40,755 bases of DNA, taken from positions 1 to 40,755 of IMG/VR virus record IMGVR_UViG_3300047463_000290. One strand, 5' to 3'. Under the pieces are notes generated by a model, which did not search any database, was not told the origin of the DNA, and saw only the letters and a list, made by a program, of their open reading frames with translations. This DNA is from a virus. The translations under genes and the position numbers were made by a program. Of the stretch, positions 7,110 to 15,753 are shown in pieces (the first letter of the stretch is position 1; each line of letters begins with the position of its first letter).

Positions 7110-10100
7110 CTACTCGTCGAGCGCGATAGCACGGAAGTTGCGCACGCGTGGAATAATGGTCGTATCGTCGCTGGCCATCACCACCTTGACGGCGAACACC
7201 TTGAAGCGATCCGTTGTATCCCCGCTTGCGTCAAATGCCCGATTGTTGGGCGTGCGGAACTCGAACTCACGGAACTGGTTCGGTCCGTTGCTCTTGACCG
7301 AATCGTTGGTGACTTGCGTCATGAGACGCCAGTTCTGATCCTCGAAGCGTGCGGTGTCTGCGGTACCCGGCAGCACCTTGTAGTAGACGTAGAAGTTCGT
7401 CCCCGCTGGGCGCACCGCATCAAAGTATACCTTGATATCGCGGGCGTCAAACCCATCGGCCAACGTTACCTGACGCGTGAAGTACCGTGCTAATCCATTC
7501 CCCGATGACGTGAAGTCTTCACTGTGATACAGCATCGAGGCGCCGTTATTGGTATCCGAGTCCGGCACCGTGATTGTTGGCGATGTGATGTAGCCGCTAC
7601 CTGCACTCGTCACAACCACACCCGTCACCCTACCGCTGGCGTTAGTGCTGCTCACACCAGAAATAACGGCATACGCGGCGGCGGTTTCACCAACATTGCT
7701 GGTGCTAATCGTCAGTGACAAGTTTGCATACGTCGCGTACGCGTTTGCAGAACGAGTATCTGCGGGAAGTGCAGTTGTAGTAAATGAGGTGTCGTTTGCA
7801 ATTGTCGCGACAGTCACAACAAGGTTGCCACCGATAACTACATCACGTCCAACGATCAATGTCGAAAGGAACGCGGTACCAGAACCCGTCACCGTATTTG
7901 ATGACGTGCTACACGAAACGGTACCAGTATACGCTGCTGTATTGGCGTATCCCGTTCCCGGCTTCGTGATGACGAACTCGGTGTTTGACAATCCCATGTT
8001 GTTGATGAGATGACGGATACCCACGACGTTCATCTTCTTCAAGTCAATCGACGGCGCAACATCCGTGCTGCGCGTGGTCAGCGTGATCAGGGCATCAATC
8101 GTGTTGGCAGAGATACCATTCACCACTGTTCCTGTTGGTGCAGAGGTGCTGATGGACGGGTAAAAGACCGGCACATCACTCTCGAACTGTCCTTGCACAA
8201 ACGACCGTGCGGCCAATGTGTATTCTTGGTTCGGGTAGACATCATATGCGACAGCAACCGCCGCATCTTCCGGCTTCACCGCAACGCTGTATGATGTTGA
8301 CGTGGTGTTCGGGAACACTGTTTCATACGGATAGAACACCAAGCTATCCAACGTCTGCGTCTGTGTTGGAAGAATGCCTCGCGCAGAGAGAATGCCTGTA
8401 TTTGCGCCGTTGTCTACATTCCATGTCGCGCGGTTCAGACGGAATGCCAAGTCTTCAAACGGCGATTCCGTCCACGTCGAACCATTCTGCGACTTGAAGA
8501 AGCTACCCGCATACGGCTGCTTCGACACCTTTTGTGTCGTGCCCGGAATGGTTCCGCCAAGTTCCGCCGTCCAGACTGTGTATTCCGCAGAGTCGGAACG
8601 CACAACCACCGCGTATTCGACACCCGGCATCAAATGCACGAGCGACGGGAACGTGAACCGTGTATAGAACTGGCTGTTGCTGAATGCACTGACGACATCC
8701 GTATCGGATACCGTATTGACGGCATCTGGCCGAAGCGTGACCGATGCATCACCCGATGCAGAAATTGTCGGCACCAACTGATGCGACGATGGATAGCCGT
8801 TCACCACCGGACGAAGTTCAACGGTGACGGGGATGTCGAATGCAGGTTTGGATGCAAACGCCAGATCCAACGACTGCACCATGACACCTTGTGGATACCG
8901 TGCCGCATCCACAAGGAATGTTTCGGCAAGCGGGTCCGCCCATCCTTCTGGGCACGCAGTATAAGTGCCGTTGTCGTAGAGACGTGTTTCGCGAACCCCA
9001 CGACGTGTGACATTCACAGTCCGGCTCGTGACAGAGAAGTTTTGTTGTGTTACGATTAGCCCCGATGAAACATAGTTTGTTTCAGCGGTCGTAGTCGCGG
9101 AGGCAATATCGTTCGTGTTACTATCGGTGAGTCGGAACATCCGAGCGCCTGTGGCGAACTGACCTTCCTGAAGATGTACAACACCCGCGCACGTACCAGC
9201 ACCCGCAGCCGTGACGGTGCTGTTGGCCAAGAATCCTTCAGCGACCAATGCACCGATGCTGTAGATAGTTTCACCCGCTGTGATGTCGATCAGCGTGCTG
9301 CTGTTGATTACCGCAGTCTGATTTGCGGTGAAATAATTCGTAATCGTCGCACTCTGTCCCGCACCCGGGCCACCAACAAAGTAGATCACCGCACCATTCG
9401 CGACCTTTGCGTCAGTCACGTCCAGATCCAAACGCAAGTTGTTTGTGCTGTAATCGCGCACCACACCAGAGACGATGACAGCAGAGTTGACGTTTAACGA
9501 CGCTACAACTGAGTTACGTCCCGTTGCAGGCACCAACAAAGTGGCTCCCGCAGAATTCGTACCAGAATCTTTTGCGTTCTTTTCTGGGCGCAAACTACCT
9601 GCACGAATCGCATATGGAATTGCTTCGTCCGCATCTGCGTCACGGTTTGCACGGACCACCTTCAAGGTATAGGCAACCGTGTTTCCGCTATATCGTGGCG
9701 TGATATCCGCAACTGTGACGGCCGTCAACGTAAAGAGATTCGCAGTAGTGAGCGTAACCGGCGCGGTGCTCAACAGTGTCGCAACGGTATTGTTCGAGGT
9801 TGCGCTGATATAGCGGTCGAAAATATTGACACCCGATTCTACGCGCACCAACTGATTGGCAAGAAGCTCAAAGTCGAACTCCGTGCCGTTGCCGGTAATC
9901 GTCGCTGAAGCCGATGCGGTATTGACCGTGCCGGTGAAGGCTTTCTTCACATAGACAGTCTGTCCAATATAGAAAGTGGGCGCATCCACTAAATCAACGG
10001 CATCAAGACGCAGTGTGTTCGCTTGCTGTACATATTTCTGTACGTCGGTACCGTCAAAGAATGGATAGAGGTTCGCGGCTGGGCGCAATCCACTTGCGGC

Positions 10101-10244
10101 AAAGACAACATCGCGGCGACGAGCACTATGAACCACAGTCGTACCCACCACCATATTACCGAAAGATATTGACTGTGGTTCAGATTGAAACTCAAAGCGT
10201 GTGCCCGTGCGCTCCTGAACGTAGGATGAAACAATTTGAGACAT
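7110..10244 (-). CDS. Large tail/baseplate-associated protein (C-terminal part of a DUF4815-type protein)
   Basis: A 1044-residue protein. The middle (WADPLAETFLVDAARYPQG, SLDLAFASKPAFDIPVTVEL, RPVVNGYPSSHQLVP) matches the C-terminal half of DUF4815-type tail proteins of T4-like phages, where it normally follows the N-terminal 'SRELTQLQ' half in one polypeptide. Here that N-terminal half is encoded by the gene just upstream (10259-14182). The start (SFGNMVVGTTVVHSARRRDVVFAASGLRPAANLYPFFDGTDV) is a typical linker to the receptor-facing half. Several Thr/Asn/Ala-rich beta repeats follow (VSGVSSTNASGRVTGVVVTS). The C-terminal segment contains a jelly-roll-like 'NNRAFDASGDTTDRFKVFAVKVV' and ends IIPRVRNFRAIALDE. 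The Shine-Dalgarno AGGA is ahead of the ATG. It is probably part of the baseplate rim or a fibre network; exact position is inference. Confidence 0.7.
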   Translation of the reverse strand: MSQIVSSYVQERTGTRFEFQSEPQSISFGNMVVGTTVVHSARRRDVVFAASGLRPAANLYPFFDGTDVQKYVQQANTLRLDAVDLVDAPTFYIGQTVYVKKAFTGTVNTASASATITGNGTEFDFELLANQLVRVESGVNIFDRYISATSNNTVATLLSTAPVTLTTANLFTLTAVTVADITPRYSGNTVAYTLKVVRANRDADADEAIPYAIRAGSLRPEKNAKDSGTNSAGATLLVPATGRNSVVASLNVNSAVIVSGVVRDYSTNNLRLDLDVTDAKVANGAVIYFVGGPGAGQSATITNYFTANQTAVINSSTLIDITAGETIYSIGALVAEGFLANSTVTAAGAGTCAGVVHLQEGQFATGARMFRLTDSNTNDIASATTTAETNYVSSGLIVTQQNFSVTSRTVNVTRRGVRETRLYDNGTYTACPEGWADPLAETFLVDAARYPQGVMVQSLDLAFASKPAFDIPVTVELRPVVNGYPSSHQLVPTISASGDASVTLRPDAVNTVSDTDVVSAFSNSQFYTRFTFPSLVHLMPGVEYAVVVRSDSAEYTVWTAELGGTIPGTTQKVSKQPYAGSFFKSQNGSTWTESPFEDLAFRLNRATWNVDNGANTGILSARGILPTQTQTLDSLVFYPYETVFPNTTSTSYSVAVKPEDAAVAVAYDVYPNQEYTLAARSFVQGQFESDVPVFYPSISTSAPTGTVVNGISANTIDALITLTTRSTDVAPSIDLKKMNVVGIRHLINNMGLSNTEFVITKPGTGYANTAAYTGTVSCSTSSNTVTGSGTAFLSTLIVGRDVVIGGNLVVTVATIANDTSFTTTALPADTRSANAYATYANLSLTISTSNVGETAAAYAVISGVSSTNASGRVTGVVVTSAGSGYITSPTITVPDSDTNNGASMLYHSEDFTSSGNGLARYFTRQVTLADGFDARDIKVYFDAVRPAGTNFYVYYKVLPGTADTARFEDQNWRLMTQVTNDSVKSNGPNQFREFEFRTPNNRAFDASGDTTDRFKVFAVKVVMASDDTTIIPRVRNFRAIALDE

Positions 10245-10258
10245 AGATTTCCTGATCG

Positions 10259-13200
10259 TTAATATGGGGCGGTGCTAGGTAGTGCTGGGCTTCCGGCAGC
10301 TATCCATTCTTCCCAATCCTTATATCCGTAAGCACCCGCCTTGAGATCCTGACCCTTAAATATTCTCCATTCTTGGCCATTATATTCGTCCTGCGCTGGC
10401 GGTGGATCTGGAATCGTGGTGTATCCCGTCCACGTTGTCTGCCACTCACCCCAATTCGTATACGCGGGCAAGAACGAATCCACCCACGCTTGTGAGGGAC
10501 CACCCAAATCCACAACCTGTGCTGGACGCGTGTCCGTAGACTTCCACGTATCCACAGCGGGCGACAGTTGAATCTTTCCGTAGAATGCGCCGATATCGAA
10601 CGGATTGACGGACACCGCGTGTGTTGCGGTTGGCTGTGTGATGAAGTCGGTCACCTCATACGTCGGCACCACCATGTCGCCCACGATTTTCACACCACTA
10701 GTGGTTGAGTCTGCGTAATCCGTCGCAAACTGCATCGCAAACGTGCGATAGCTCGGATAGAGTTGATGATTGCGCGTGTCCAATGACGCCGCAAAATCTC
10801 CGCGTGCCAAATCTGCTACAGTTCCATCAGTGAATGCATCAACAAGAATACCGTTTTTGAACCGTTCTTGATTGTCGGCATCAGTTTCTGATTGATTCAG
10901 AGTATTTTGTTCAAGCTGCGTAATCGCATTATAGTATTCCAAACGCGACACACGATTCTCGATACGCGACAAATCGTTCATCGTATATCGCTTATAATCG
11001 TAGGATTTCAGTACAACACTTGATGGCACACCAATATCGTTCACCAATGTATACGGTGGTATACTCAACTCAAACATCAACAAACCAGAACCTTCGACCT
11101 GTGGGGTCTTGGGTGTGCGTGACGACTGCCCCTTCGTGACGTGGAATTCTCCATCGGTGCCGAGCGATACCACATCGCGACGGCCAAGATAGTAGTCGTA
11201 ACTACCATTCCAGATATCGTCAGACACCGGAATGAGATACGTGGTGCCGTCAGACACCGCATACGATGTATTGGCACTGTTATCCGTGGATGCAAACACC
11301 AGTGCCACATTGCCGTTTGCAGCACCGTAATGTCCTTGTGCTGGTCGGAAGTCCAATACAGAACGCAGACTTACACTTACGGCGCTACCAAATTTTACTG
11401 ATCGATAGTAGGGAATGTCGTCGTAGGTCATACCCTTGTCGATATTCTGATTGCTCAAGTAGCTGTCAAGGGTAATGTATCCACGGCCAGAATGCATGAA
11501 GTGATCGAAGATGAACAGCAACCGACCTGTTGGTGCGATCACGTTGCTGGCCGATGCTTTGACAATTGCACGCCCATAGTCGTAGCTATTATCACGTTGA
11601 CCTGTATCAAGCGTAAAGTAAGTTGTTACATCGGTATATCCTGATGTGATGCTACCAGCAAACGCAGTATTGCTGCTGTTGTACAGCACCTTACGGAGCT
11701 TTGTCACGTCGTGTGTGCGCAACGAGTAGGCAAATCCCGTTGCGACATTGAGCGTATGGTATTCAACCTGTCCTGCGGTCAACGCTGTCGTGGTGTTCGC
11801 TTGTGCGACGGATGTATTACCCACGACGTAGGTCTTTGTCCGAATCGACTGCCCCGTGACGAGACTCTTGGCAATTGCCACCAATGTGCGTGGATTGCTG
11901 GTCGTTGAGCCGTGATGGTATGTAAGCGTAACGGTGTACTGGCTTCCCACCGGCGAACCCGAGGCAGCGACACTGACATTCGATACGGCACGCTGATCAG
12001 CGGGCACCGAATCCGCAATCTGAATCACCTGTCCACGTCCTACAGCATCAGCCGTGATGTCAAACACGAGGAAATAATCGCGGGCGGCGGATGCGGAGAA
12101 TGTGCCTTCAGGAATACTGAACGCCCCGCCGGTGAAGGTGAGAATGGTAGTATTGGTATTCGCAGACGTGAGGGAAACAGTCGCGTTGGTTGATGAGATC
12201 CACGTCGAAAATTCTGCGTTCGCGATATCAATGGTTCCTGCGTCGATAAACTGTTCAGGAATCTGATAGAACAACTTGTTGTCATTCGTATCAAACACAA
12301 TCGTTGGTCCTGTTGGCGTGCCGTCAGTTTTTCCACTCGGTGCAACATCCGCTTGAAATGCGAGATTGTTGGTATACGGAGGGTTCAACGACAAACTGGT
12401 GGGTGCAGCAAGGCCACCCGACAACAGCGTGAACGAATCCACGTCTTTCGGCTGGAACAACAACCGGAACGTCGTATTGGTGGTTGGAAGCACCGTCAAG
12501 TATTCTTTCAGAACGATATTGGCATACGCGCCGGGCACATCGTTTTCGGCGAGATATTGATCAATCGTGAAAGTTCCTGTAACCGGAGAACTGGCACCTT
12601 CAAGAATGACAGACGCCCCGACAATTGCGCTACTTACATCGGGTGTTCCATTTGCAACGGGTACTTTAATATGTACCTGCCCGTTAACAATATCGGCACT
12701 GGTTACGGTACCCGTCAGCGTATTCGCGAAATTCCAATCGTAGACGAAGAGCTTGTACACGCTGCTGTTTGCGAAGTCACCAATTGCCAATTCACTTGGA
12801 ACTGACTCCGTTTCCACCATTCGGACTTTTGCGGTACCGACTTTGGAATGCTGATACACATCGTTACTTGCGGTATTGATGGTGGCAGCATTCAAACAAT
12901 GAATGTCAACGGTATTCAAGCCCACAAAGTAGGTGTTGGGAATGTCCGCCAACACACGAGTCGCGAGCACGTAGTTGCCGACAGCGGCGGCGATAGAGCG
13001 ATTGTTTGCGCTCTCGGTATCGCGCGCCTTGTCGATAGTCAACCGAATCGGCGCCAGCGACTCGACTTCAAACCCTCGCACATACGCCTTTCCAGACGAC
13101 AGCGACAGACGGAAGTTTGTCAAATCTTCCGAATTGCTAGTGTTGGCGTTTGGATTGCCGTCAATCACGGGAATAAACGGACGCAGAATGTAGCTTCCCG

Positions 13201-14182
13201 ACTCATCGTACGTGCGACGAGCGAGCGTCTGCTTCAGTTCTTCGGCGGTAATGAACTTGGGATTGGCCCGAGTGTAGATCACCTGACCGTCAATGACACG
13301 GGCAATTTCGATGAAGTTTGTATCGGCGGACGATTCAATCGAACGTTTTGCCAACGTCAAGCTGATACGGAAACGGTGCGCACCGACCGCGCCGCGATTC
13401 GCTTCATCCAGCAACGTTTCCCCAACGGTGACATCAGGATCGGCACCAATGACTTCACTCAACTCATCAAGAAACTCTTCGTTGACGACGACGCCGATAC
13501 GGTACGACGGCGCGTTATCGAACGCATCCAACACAATAGTCTGCGGCCGCACGCGCACGTACAGCCCAGAAACGAACATCACACCTTCGTCAATACTGAT
13601 CGTCGAAGCATTGTGGAACACCGTGGTGTTCGCGCCCGCAGCGAACGTCCCTGTTACGGTGTCGTCATCGCGGCCCTGAATGCTGCCACCAGCACCAAAC
13701 AGATTCGTACTCGTGTACTTGAAGATGAGGTAGTTGTTCGTGGTCTGCGATTCACCAGAAATTGCGGCATCATCAATCGAGACATACTGTGTAATGTGCG
13801 CGGCGGTCGTGTAGTCTGCGACACCGGCAACCCGCGCATACACGTACAACCCGGAATTGTTGGTGCGGTCAAAGAAGCTCTGAAGGTTCGTTGAAGGGGT
13901 GACCTGTCCACTGATGGCCGCGGTATCAATCGTCAGTTGTGCGCCGAGAATACGGTCGCCGTCACGGAACTGTGCGGTGCCCAGTCGCTCCATTTGTGCT
14001 TGCAGGAGCGTCTGCAACTGCGTGAGTTCGCGCGACTGAACGCCATACCGGGGGCGGAACAAAATGCGATGAAAGTCGAAGTCCTGCCCGCGCAGCAAAC
14101 CCGTCGCGGTATTGGCAACTTCATAGAAGTCGTCGAAATACTCTGTGCGGAGTGCATTTTGTGTTGTGTTACTGAGTGCCAT
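10259..14182 (-). CDS. Large DUF4815-type tail protein (N-terminal half)
   Basis: About 1307 residues. I chose the ATG at 14180-14182 (MALSNTTQNALRTEYFDDF) because AACGAGA lies 7-10 bases upstream; a TTG further out has no such site. The N-terminal FHRILFRPRYGVQSRELTQLQ (about residues 37-57) with QMERLGTAQFRDGDRILG is the recognisable DUF4815 signature of large T4-like tail proteins. The middle includes QIPEQFIDAGTIDIANAEF and a YTLVNDIGVPSSVVLKSYDYKR / MNDLSRIENRVSRLEYY segment, a conserved helix-rich stretch. The C-terminus is Trp/Pro-rich with a WEEWIAAGSP end. It lies in the T4 gene 9/10/11 region after gene 8, where wedge-attached trimers and fibre connectors are found. That placement is from gene order, not from sequence identity. 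Confidence 0.75.
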   Translation of the reverse strand: MALSNTTQNALRTEYFDDFYEVANTATGLLRGQDFDFHRILFRPRYGVQSRELTQLQTLLQAQMERLGTAQFRDGDRILGAQLTIDTAAISGQVTPSTNLQSFFDRTNNSGLYVYARVAGVADYTTAAHITQYVSIDDAAISGESQTTNNYLIFKYTSTNLFGAGGSIQGRDDDTVTGTFAAGANTTVFHNASTISIDEGVMFVSGLYVRVRPQTIVLDAFDNAPSYRIGVVVNEEFLDELSEVIGADPDVTVGETLLDEANRGAVGAHRFRISLTLAKRSIESSADTNFIEIARVIDGQVIYTRANPKFITAEELKQTLARRTYDESGSYILRPFIPVIDGNPNANTSNSEDLTNFRLSLSSGKAYVRGFEVESLAPIRLTIDKARDTESANNRSIAAAVGNYVLATRVLADIPNTYFVGLNTVDIHCLNAATINTASNDVYQHSKVGTAKVRMVETESVPSELAIGDFANSSVYKLFVYDWNFANTLTGTVTSADIVNGQVHIKVPVANGTPDVSSAIVGASVILEGASSPVTGTFTIDQYLAENDVPGAYANIVLKEYLTVLPTTNTTFRLLFQPKDVDSFTLLSGGLAAPTSLSLNPPYTNNLAFQADVAPSGKTDGTPTGPTIVFDTNDNKLFYQIPEQFIDAGTIDIANAEFSTWISSTNATVSLTSANTNTTILTFTGGAFSIPEGTFSASAARDYFLVFDITADAVGRGQVIQIADSVPADQRAVSNVSVAASGSPVGSQYTVTLTYHHGSTTSNPRTLVAIAKSLVTGQSIRTKTYVVGNTSVAQANTTTALTAGQVEYHTLNVATGFAYSLRTHDVTKLRKVLYNSSNTAFAGSITSGYTDVTTYFTLDTGQRDNSYDYGRAIVKASASNVIAPTGRLLFIFDHFMHSGRGYITLDSYLSNQNIDKGMTYDDIPYYRSVKFGSAVSVSLRSVLDFRPAQGHYGAANGNVALVFASTDNSANTSYAVSDGTTYLIPVSDDIWNGSYDYYLGRRDVVSLGTDGEFHVTKGQSSRTPKTPQVEGSGLLMFELSIPPYTLVNDIGVPSSVVLKSYDYKRYTMNDLSRIENRVSRLEYYNAITQLEQNTLNQSETDADNQERFKNGILVDAFTDGTVADLARGDFAASLDTRNHQLYPSYRTFAMQFATDYADSTTSGVKIVGDMVVPTYEVTDFITQPTATHAVSVNPFDIGAFYGKIQLSPAVDTWKSTDTRPAQVVDLGGPSQAWVDSFLPAYTNWGEWQTTWTGYTTIPDPPPAQDEYNGQEWRIFKGQDLKAGAYGYKDWEEWIAAGSPALPSTAPY

Positions 14183-14233
14183 TCGGTGTCTCGTTGTGGA
14201 TAGAGTCAATTACGGGAACAGAATATCTTGTCA

Positions 14234-14240
14234 TATTTAG
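14234..14240 (-). promoter_or_regulatory. Late promoter element CTAAATA before the DUF4815 gene
   Basis: Minus strand: TAGCTAAATATGACA. The element ends 51 bases before the chosen ATG at 14182, leaving a leader that carries the AACGAGA ribosome site. It sits directly after the gene 8 stop codon. Confidence 0.65.
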
Positions 14241-15710
14241 CTACTGAAACTTGAAGACAAGATTGATCTGCTCTGATTGATTCGGATTCCGGGTGACTGG
14301 CGCACGCTGGTCGACATATAGAATGTCTCCGGTGAACGTAAGCAACTGGCTGTTGTTGACGGCAGCCACGGTTGCTTCGACCCCTTCTTGCGTCAGATCA
14401 ACAATCGTGTCCCCCGCGACAAACGGTGTGGTACGTCCAAAATCGCTGACGTTCGTGACGCGTACAACGGTATTTGCACCCTGTTCGATGACATCCACGA
14501 CGGTGGCACTAACAGGATACGACTCGTTGTCCACTTCTATTGTGTCATCTGGTGCAAATACGCCCGTGTTGCTCGTAAAGGTAAGGTCATAGGTGAGTCG
14601 GTAGAACTCTCCATTTGCTGCCGTATTCGCAGCAGTCATCGGATCGCTCATCAAAAGAATACGACGATAGTTGTTCACCGTCGTCAACCGATCCAGTTCG
14701 TCGTCGTTCAATTCCACCGACAGCATGATTGCAGACGCGCCAAGTTCCATCTGCGGCTTGTAGCCGTGATTGGGATACGGAGGAATAATGGCCCGAGCGG
14801 TCGCGGCTGACGCTCCCACTTGTGCAATCGTGACCGCAGAGAAAGTGGTATATCCGATACCGCCGTTCGCCATTTGAACTTTCGACAACGTATTGGCGGA
14901 GACGGTCAGACTGCTCGCATTGATCACCGCGCCGTTGCCATCACCTGAATACGTGAACGTGAACGTGCCGTTGGGGTTGAACCCATTTCCGCTACTGGTA
15001 ATCACCAACGGTACGGCTTCCCATAGCTGCCCCTGATTGTTTTCTGCACTCGTTTCAACATCAGCATCCGTCTTGACCGGCATCCACGCGTCTGTCAAGA
15101 ACTTATAATCGTCCGGCCGAATGCTGTACAGATACTGCCACACGTAGCCGTCAGAAGTCGTTGCAGGTGTGACGGTGTTACCCGTCAAACTTGGGGCGTT
15201 CGTGCTCGGTGCGCCGTTGTTGTTCCACAAGCACTTGTAGACTTTGTAGGGTAGTTCCGTGCTGTCGAGCACATAGAACTGCGTGTTCGCGAACGTCGCG
15301 TTCGCATTTCCATTTACACCTTGATCGTCGTATTGCGTATAGACGGTATTGGCAGTCCAGTTATACCGCGGCACCACATAGGATGCATCTTCGGCCATCA
15401 CACGCTTGGCGGCCAACAAATCCCGCCAATACTCGAACTCGATGTTCTGTGGAACGTCTGTCGGTGTCGGTGGATTGTTGTCATTCGTCCAATCGGACGG
15501 ACGACCGATGCAGAGGTAGAGACGAGATGTTGCGGCGTCGATATCCGCCAACAAGGTATTCGTCGTTGCAAACGACGCACCATTTGCCAAGTTGGGTGTG
15601 AGACTCGCAATCTCAGCAGACAAACTCTCGTAGGCTTCCTTGACCGTCAACGTCTCCTTGAGACGCCGTGCAAGAAAACTTCGATACTTTGCGGTGTTAA
15701 GTGATGGCAT
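14241..15710 (-). CDS. 8: T4-like baseplate wedge protein gp8
   Basis: A 489-residue baseplate wedge subunit (T4 gp8 is 334). Family features in order: RLYLCIGRPSDWTNDNNPP (residues about 62-80), WRDLLAAKRVMAEDASYVVPRYNW, the strand KVYKCLWNNNGAPST, then SDGYVWQYLYSIRPDDYKFL, which matches the T4 'GDGYVWEYLFEI' core. The C-terminal RAPVTRNPNQSEQINLVFKF corresponds to the T4 'NRPPIIM...TEEINILFTF' end. Extra length is in the C-terminal half, where Gly/Ser-rich repeats (GNGFNPNGTFTFTYSGDGNG, GGIGYTTFSAVTI) are inserted. A CTAAATA element 36 bases upstream supplies a leader with a weak AGGT site. It lies between the gp7-like and DUF4815 genes, as in T4 gene order 6-7-8. Confidence 0.8.
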   Translation of the reverse strand: MPSLNTAKYRSFLARRLKETLTVKEAYESLSAEIASLTPNLANGASFATTNTLLADIDAATSRLYLCIGRPSDWTNDNNPPTPTDVPQNIEFEYWRDLLAAKRVMAEDASYVVPRYNWTANTVYTQYDDQGVNGNANATFANTQFYVLDSTELPYKVYKCLWNNNGAPSTNAPSLTGNTVTPATTSDGYVWQYLYSIRPDDYKFLTDAWMPVKTDADVETSAENNQGQLWEAVPLVITSSGNGFNPNGTFTFTYSGDGNGAVINASSLTVSANTLSKVQMANGGIGYTTFSAVTIAQVGASAATARAIIPPYPNHGYKPQMELGASAIMLSVELNDDELDRLTTVNNYRRILLMSDPMTAANTAANGEFYRLTYDLTFTSNTGVFAPDDTIEVDNESYPVSATVVDVIEQGANTVVRVTNVSDFGRTTPFVAGDTIVDLTQEGVEATVAAVNNSQLLTFTGDILYVDQRAPVTRNPNQSEQINLVFKFQ

Positions 15711-15746
15711 ATATGTTCAACCTATGCAGCAAGACAGGACTCATCG

Positions 15747-15753
15747 TATTTAG
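15747..15753 (-). promoter_or_regulatory. Late promoter element CTAAATA before gene 8
   Basis: Minus strand: CACTAAATACGATG, 36 bases before the gene 8 start. The TAA stop of the upstream gp7-like gene (15750-15752) lies inside the element. Confidence 0.65.
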
